Assembly (NCBI GenBank): GCA_964405405.1
Contig: CAYONT010000004.1
Coordinates: 1-64,000, forward strand
DNA from: CAMCYM01 sp964405405
GTDB lineage: Bacteria; Bacteroidota; Bacteroidia; Flavobacteriales_D; Sanyastnellaceae
Direction: 5' to 3'
Length of the DNA: 64,000 bases
Below, one piece after another: positions 60,378-64,000 of this stretch (position 1 is the first letter of the stretch; the number at the start of each line of letters is the position of its first letter). Under the pieces are notes generated by a model that worked only from the letters and a program-made list of their open reading frames with translations, was not told the DNA's origin and made no database searches. Both the position numbers and the translations under genes were made by a program.

Positions 60378-61823
60378 ATGATCCAGGACCACATTCGCGT
60401 TTGGGACAATTGCCTCGCTGTCATCCAAGACAATGTCAGTGCCCAAGCGTTTAAAACGTGGTTTTCTCCGATCAAGCCATTGAAGTTGGTGGAGCAAGTG
60501 TTGACCCTACAAGTTCCGTCCCAGTTCTTCTACGAGTGGTTGGAGGAGCACTACATCCAACTGTTGAAAAAGACCATCCGCAAGGAGATCGGTCCGGATG
60601 CAAGGCTCGAATACAGCATCATCATGGAGCATGCTGCTACGGCCCGCACCGGCAATGGAACGGTATCTCCTTACACCATCACCCTACCCGGATCCCAGGC
60701 GCCCCAGACCCGGAATGCGCCCGTACCGGTGCCTCCGGCAGCCTTGGAAGGCATCAAGAATCCATTTGTCATCCCCGGCTTGCGGAAGTTGAACGTCGAT
60801 TCCAATCTCAACCCCAATTACGCCTTTGACCGGTTTATTGAGGGGGATTGCAACCGTTTGGCCCGCTCAGCGGGGTATGCCGTGGCCAACAAACCCGGTG
60901 GAACTGCCTTCAATCCTTTGTTGATTTATGGCGGGACGGGATTGGGAAAAACCCACCTTGCGCACGCCATTGGGCTGGAAATCAAATCGCGCCAACCGGA
61001 ACTCACGGTATTGTACGTGGGATCTGAGAAATTCACACACCAGTTCATCGATGCCGTCCGAAACAATTCGGTGAATGACTTCAGTCATTTCTATCAAATG
61101 ATTGATGTACTCATCATCGATGACGTTCAGTTCTTCAGCGGCAAAGAGAAAACGCAGGATGTCTTCTTTCACATTTTCAACCACCTGCACCAAACAGGCA
61201 AACAAATCATCCTGACCTCAGACAAGCCACCAGTGGAAATGCAGGGAATGGAGCAACGCCTGCTGAGCCGATTCAAGTGGGGCCTGAGTGCTGATTTGCA
61301 GGTGCCCTCTTTGGAGACCCGCATGGCGATTTTGGACCGGATGCTGTATGCAGATGGCATCGATTTGCCACGCGAGGTGGTGGAGTATTTGGCCTACAGC
61401 GTGAACACGAACATCCGGGAACTGCAGGGCGCCCTCATCTCCCTGATTGCCCAAGGAAGCATGAACAAGAAGGTCATCACCTTGGAGTTGGCGAAGCAGA
61501 TGATCGATAAGTTCGTGAAGAATACGGCCCGTGAGGTCAGCATCGATTACATCCAAAAGATTGTTTGCGATTATTTTGATCTCCCCATTGAGTTGCTCAA
61601 GTCGAAGACCCGCAAGCGGGAAATTGTGCAAGCTCGCCAGATTGCGATGTACTTCTCGAAGAAGATGACGAAAAGTTCCCTCGCCAACATCGGTCTGCAT
61701 TGCGGTGGGAAGGACCATGCTACGGTGTTGCACGCCTGTCGGACCGTGACCAACTTGCAGGAAACGGACAAGCACTTCCGCCGGTATCTGGACGATTTGG
61801 AGAAAAAACTGGCCATCCACTGA
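60378..61823 (+). CDS. dnaA: Chromosomal replication initiator DnaA
   Basis: A 481-aa AAA+ initiator that opens the origin. Domain I about 1-85 (DNVSAQAFKTWFSPIKPL); linker to about 130; ATPase domain III with GGTGLGKTH (Walker A, about 185-193), LIIDDVQFFSGK (Walker B, about 245) and sensor regions; domain IV with RQIAMYFSKKMTKSSL and GGKDHATVLHACRTV, the DnaA-box-reading helix. Standalone start after a 380-base intergenic region. It is followed 5 bases later by a phosphatase gene. Confidence 0.97.
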   Translation: MIQDHIRVWDNCLAVIQDNVSAQAFKTWFSPIKPLKLVEQVLTLQVPSQFFYEWLEEHYIQLLKKTIRKEIGPDARLEYSIIMEHAATARTGNGTVSPYTITLPGSQAPQTRNAPVPVPPAALEGIKNPFVIPGLRKLNVDSNLNPNYAFDRFIEGDCNRLARSAGYAVANKPGGTAFNPLLIYGGTGLGKTHLAHAIGLEIKSRQPELTVLYVGSEKFTHQFIDAVRNNSVNDFSHFYQMIDVLIIDDVQFFSGKEKTQDVFFHIFNHLHQTGKQIILTSDKPPVEMQGMEQRLLSRFKWGLSADLQVPSLETRMAILDRMLYADGIDLPREVVEYLAYSVNTNIRELQGALISLIAQGSMNKKVITLELAKQMIDKFVKNTAREVSIDYIQKIVCDYFDLPIELLKSKTRKREIVQARQIAMYFSKKMTKSSLANIGLHCGGKDHATVLHACRTVTNLQETDKHFRRYLDDLEKKLAIH

Positions 61824-61828
61824 GGCCG

Positions 61829-62272
61829 ATGCGCATCTTGGTGGTTTGCCTGGGCAACATTTGCCGATCCCCCATGGGAGAAGGTGTCTTGCGGGCCTTG
61901 GCGGAGAAAGCAGGAAAAAACTGGACCATCGATTCGGCAGGAACCTACGGTGGCCATGCAGGAGAGGCTCCGGATCTTCGTGCCCAGGCGGCCATGCTGA
62001 AAATGGGATGGAATATTGAAACATTGCGCGCACGACAAGTGCGACGCGAGGATTTCGAACATTTCGACTGGATTCTTGCCATGGACCGACAAAACCTTCA
62101 GGATTTGAAGGTGCTACAGGGCACGGATTGGGACAAAGTGCTTCCCTTCATGCCCGACGGGACTGAAGTGCCTGATCCGTACTGGGGAGAGGCCGCTGAC
62201 TTTGATTCCGTTAGGGCTATGTTGCAACAGGGTGGAGAATCTTGGTTACAACTCGGTTTTCCTGAGCGATGA
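61829..62272 (+). CDS. Low-molecular-weight protein-tyrosine phosphatase
   Basis: A 147-aa phosphatase. The P-loop CLGNICRS at residues 7-14 holds the nucleophile Cys7 and Arg13; the general acid Asp is in EVPDPYWGE near 110. dnaA, this phosphatase and a SAM methyltransferase in a row is a usual order in Bacteroidota. Its stop overlaps the next ATG. Substrate unknown. Confidence 0.93.
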   Translation: MRILVVCLGNICRSPMGEGVLRALAEKAGKNWTIDSAGTYGGHAGEAPDLRAQAAMLKMGWNIETLRARQVRREDFEHFDWILAMDRQNLQDLKVLQGTDWDKVLPFMPDGTEVPDPYWGEAADFDSVRAMLQQGGESWLQLGFPER

Positions 62273-62982
62273 AGACCCTTCACCTCATCCCCAATACGCT
62301 GGGCTCTCGGTCTCCGTTGCTGGAGTTGTCTGCGGGGGCCTTGGATGCTTTGCGGACCTGTCCCCGGTTTGTGGTAGAGAGTCAGGCTGCTTGGGGAAGG
62401 TTGATGCGGGATGCTTGTCCTGATCGTTCGCTGCTTGGAGTCGAAACTTTCTTGCTGAACGAGCATACCGATGCGCAAGATTGGGTGGATTTGGCAGGCT
62501 GGTTGCGCAACGCCGACGACATCGGTTGTGTCACGGATGCTGGTTGTCCTGGAGTGGCCGATCCCGGAGCGCCGCTGGTCCGAATGGCACATCATGCCGG
62601 GTGGCGTGTCGTCCCTCACATCGGTCCCTCCTCCATTCTCCTCGCGTTGATGGCCAGTGGGATGAACGGGCAAGCCTTCGCATTCAAAGGCTATTTGCCC
62701 CGAGAAAGCAAACACCGCGACACCCGTTGGCGAGAAATGCGTGAAGGGCTCCAGCGCAGGAAGGAAACCCAAATCTTCATGGAGCCCCCCTACCGAAACG
62801 ACACCACCTTCAAAGAATGTTTGGAACGGTTGGACGGAGACCAACAACTTGCTGTGGCAGTGGATTTGACCTTACCCTCCGAATGGATTCGGTCACACGC
62901 GGTATCCGAATGGCGGGGGGAGGCTGGACGGGACATGCCTTCACTCAACAAACGCCCCTGTCTCTTCCTCATCGGTTCATGA
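62269..62982 (+). CDS. RsmI-like SAM-dependent methyltransferase
   Basis: A 237-aa protein of the tetrapyrrole methylase fold, like a short RsmI. CVTDAGCPGVADPGAPLVR near 88 and the IGPSSILLALMASGMNGQAFAFKGYLP-type core are family marks. True RsmI makes 2'-O-methyl C1402 of 16S rRNA; this is the separate Bacteroidota form that sits after dnaA, so the exact target is unsure. Its last 14 bases overlap the convergent lipoprotein gene. Confidence 0.87.
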   Translation: MKTLHLIPNTLGSRSPLLELSAGALDALRTCPRFVVESQAAWGRLMRDACPDRSLLGVETFLLNEHTDAQDWVDLAGWLRNADDIGCVTDAGCPGVADPGAPLVRMAHHAGWRVVPHIGPSSILLALMASGMNGQAFAFKGYLPRESKHRDTRWREMREGLQRRKETQIFMEPPYRNDTTFKECLERLDGDQQLAVAVDLTLPSEWIRSHAVSEWRGEAGRDMPSLNKRPCLFLIGS

Positions 62983-63826
62983 AGCCTGTGACCGCGGTGT
63001 CACGCTTGATTTCAATGCGGTAAAGTCCCGGAACTTCTGGGGTATGACCTGCCAAAGGAACTCCCTGGGCTCCCATCGCCGCTTGTGGACCTGTGATCCA
63101 CCAGTAGACCCCCGGTACGGAATGACGCAACAGAAATTGACGGATGGAGGGTAGGGTTTGGTCTTCATCCCCCCAACGAAAAGCCCATTGCACGGCAGGT
63201 AGCGTGGTGGTATCGGAAACCGACGTAGGCCATTGCGCTTGGTCCGCGCTGGCGGATCGGATGTCCAGCCATAGGCCCTCACCTTGGCTCCAGGGTTGGG
63301 AATTTTCATCGGGTACAAGGGCCCAGACCCATCCCGAAGCCTCTGGTTCAAGTTGCCATCGGGCCTCCGGAAGCTGTCGCCGGTGTTGACGGACCATGGC
63401 CTCCAACCACTGCGCCTCGGTGAGCGCTCCAGACATGGCTTTCCGCGCCAAATCGACCTTTCCTGAGGGCCAAACTGCCTCCACCTGCAGCCACCACGTT
63501 CCGCCCATGGCTTGAGGTCCTTCATCCGGCTGCCACCTTTCAACCCCTGACCAGCTGGCCCAACCGGCGTCCCCTTCCCGCAAGGTTCCTCCCCAATCCC
63601 GCCAGGGGATGAACTGGGGCTCATCAGCCCAGACCGTATCTCGGAACATTTCCACCCCTTCCCGCCTCCCTCCCACCATCACCCAGGCACAGGCATCTTT
63701 TACTTGGGGCCCATCCAGCGCCCCCAGGGTCGTCCATTTCAAAGGCCCGGGAGACGACTCGCTAGAGCATGCGAGGCCCAGAATAACGAACCAAGTGCCT
63801 CCTGCGGCGACGTCAAACCACTTCAT
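62969..63826 (-). CDS. Lipoprotein of unknown function
   Basis: A 285-aa lipoprotein; the signal ends in VILGLAC with Cys near residue 19. The body is Trp-rich (WVMVGGRREG, FIPWRDWGGTL, GWVWALVPDENSQPW) and looks like a beta-rich folded protein; peptidyl-prolyl isomerase-like stretches were not clear. The ATG at 63826 overlaps the stop of an FKBP gene as ATGA, so it is coupled to a prolyl isomerase. It could be a companion FKBP-type gliding lipoprotein, but I cannot support that from motifs. Confidence 0.65.
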   Translation of the reverse strand: MKWFDVAAGGTWFVILGLACSSESSPGPLKWTTLGALDGPQVKDACAWVMVGGRREGVEMFRDTVWADEPQFIPWRDWGGTLREGDAGWASWSGVERWQPDEGPQAMGGTWWLQVEAVWPSGKVDLARKAMSGALTEAQWLEAMVRQHRRQLPEARWQLEPEASGWVWALVPDENSQPWSQGEGLWLDIRSASADQAQWPTSVSDTTTLPAVQWAFRWGDEDQTLPSIRQFLLRHSVPGVYWWITGPQAAMGAQGVPLAGHTPEVPGLYRIEIKRDTAVTGFMNR

Positions 63827-64000
63827 GGTTGGGGCGCAGCTGCCACCGGCATCAGTTCTGGCGTCATCGAACGGGCTCGGATCCGAAGGACCACGATGGC
63901 ATCTTGGGGCACCTTGTTCGCCCAACCCGTCAGCCCCCAAGCTTCGTGGCTCGGGATGATGGCTTCGATGGAATCTCCGGCTGTGGCCCATTCAGCGATG
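63823..64000 (-). CDS. FKBP-type peptidyl-prolyl isomerase, C-terminal part (runs off window)
   Basis: Open frame entering from the right edge on the minus strand, 58 codons visible before its TGA at 63823. The end reads IIPSHEAWGLTGWANK then VPQDAIVVLRIR, matching the FKBP pattern IPSHLAYG, IPPNATLVF. The missing N-terminal part lies beyond the window. FKBP lipoproteins (GldI-like) assist folding of exported proteins in gliding Bacteroidota. Its stop shares ATGA with the lipoprotein gene. Confidence 0.8.
   Translation of the reverse strand, partial: IAEWATAGDSIEAIIPSHEAWGLTGWANKVPQDAIVVLRIRARSMTPELMPVAAAPQP

Noticed and set aside
1..64000. tRNA, rRNA or mobile elements
   Set aside because: Nearly all intergenic spaces are below 200 bases and none folds like a tRNA by eye; no transposase, integrase or phage gene was recognised.

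Overview
The window is a gap-containing draft piece (three blocks of exactly 100 N) of a GC-rich member of the Bacteroidota. The evidence is a SusC/SusD pair, several type IX secretion (T9SS) cargo proteins with type A or type B C-terminal sorting domains, PorT and a PorE-like protein, a DUF3276/PUR protein, the Bacteroidota order parA-parB-DUF5683-lepB-wbqC, a Rho with a long Arg/Asp/Asn-rich insertion, -7 promoter elements of the TAnnTTTG type, and few Shine-Dalgarno sites. The family cannot be fixed from the sequence alone; a Flavobacteriales-like lineage is a guess. No rRNA, tRNA, CRISPR array, phage or insertion sequence was seen.

Region 1 (about 1-21700) is dominated by alpha-glucan use. 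After xth and a small secreted lamin-tail protein, a minus-strand operon (7185 down to 1644) encodes pfkA, gap, a BadF/N-acetylglucosamine-type sugar kinase (broken by a gap), beta-phosphoglucomutase and a GH65 maltose phosphorylase. Opposite it is an NrtR-like Nudix/winged-helix regulator coupled to a CotH-kinase protein. Next come a T9SS-exported GH13 amylase, a terminator, and a susC-susD-DUF5004-like-binding protein-GH13 lipoprotein operon. Together they form a plausible path from outside starch to glycolysis: surface amylases cut, SusC/D import, maltose phosphorylase makes glucose plus beta-glucose-1-phosphate, the mutase and kinase bring both to glucose-6-phosphate, and PfkA and GAPDH carry the flux on.

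Region 2 (21600-35300) holds a secreted hypothetical protein, a PQQ-type sugar dehydrogenase coupled to a TonB-dependent receptor, a PorE-like OmpA protein (with gap), a YfcE-type phosphodiesterase, rho, a membrane protein, porT, a PglF/CapD-type nucleotide-sugar dehydratase, a small hypothetical, a YigZ/IMPACT protein and a methyltransferase. Region 3 (35300-47300) holds a FG-GAP/UnbV T9SS protein, a membrane polyferredoxin coupled to an FAD oxidoreductase, mtaB, lgt, an ECF sigma factor with a putative anti-sigma and a Spy-like protein, a 19-bp tandem array with an assembly gap, msrB and a DEAD-box helicase.

Region 4 (47300-64000) holds a PKD-rich T9SS type B protein, a PUR-like DUF3276 protein, a metal-dependent hydrolase, parA, parB, DUF5683, lepB, wbqC, gcvT, comB, a zinc phospholipase C-like protein, a queuosine mannosyltransferase-like glycosyltransferase, an intergenic region, dnaA, a low-molecular-weight phosphatase, an RsmI-like methyltransferase, and on the minus strand a lipoprotein and the 3' end of an FKBP prolyl isomerase running off the window.

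The genome is very compact. Nineteen gene pairs share a 4-base stop/start overlap (ATGA, GTGA or TTGA), three share a one-base overlap, and four convergent pairs overlap at their 3' ends. Several -7-like elements end only 3-8 bases before start codons, which suggests leaderless or near-leaderless mRNAs.
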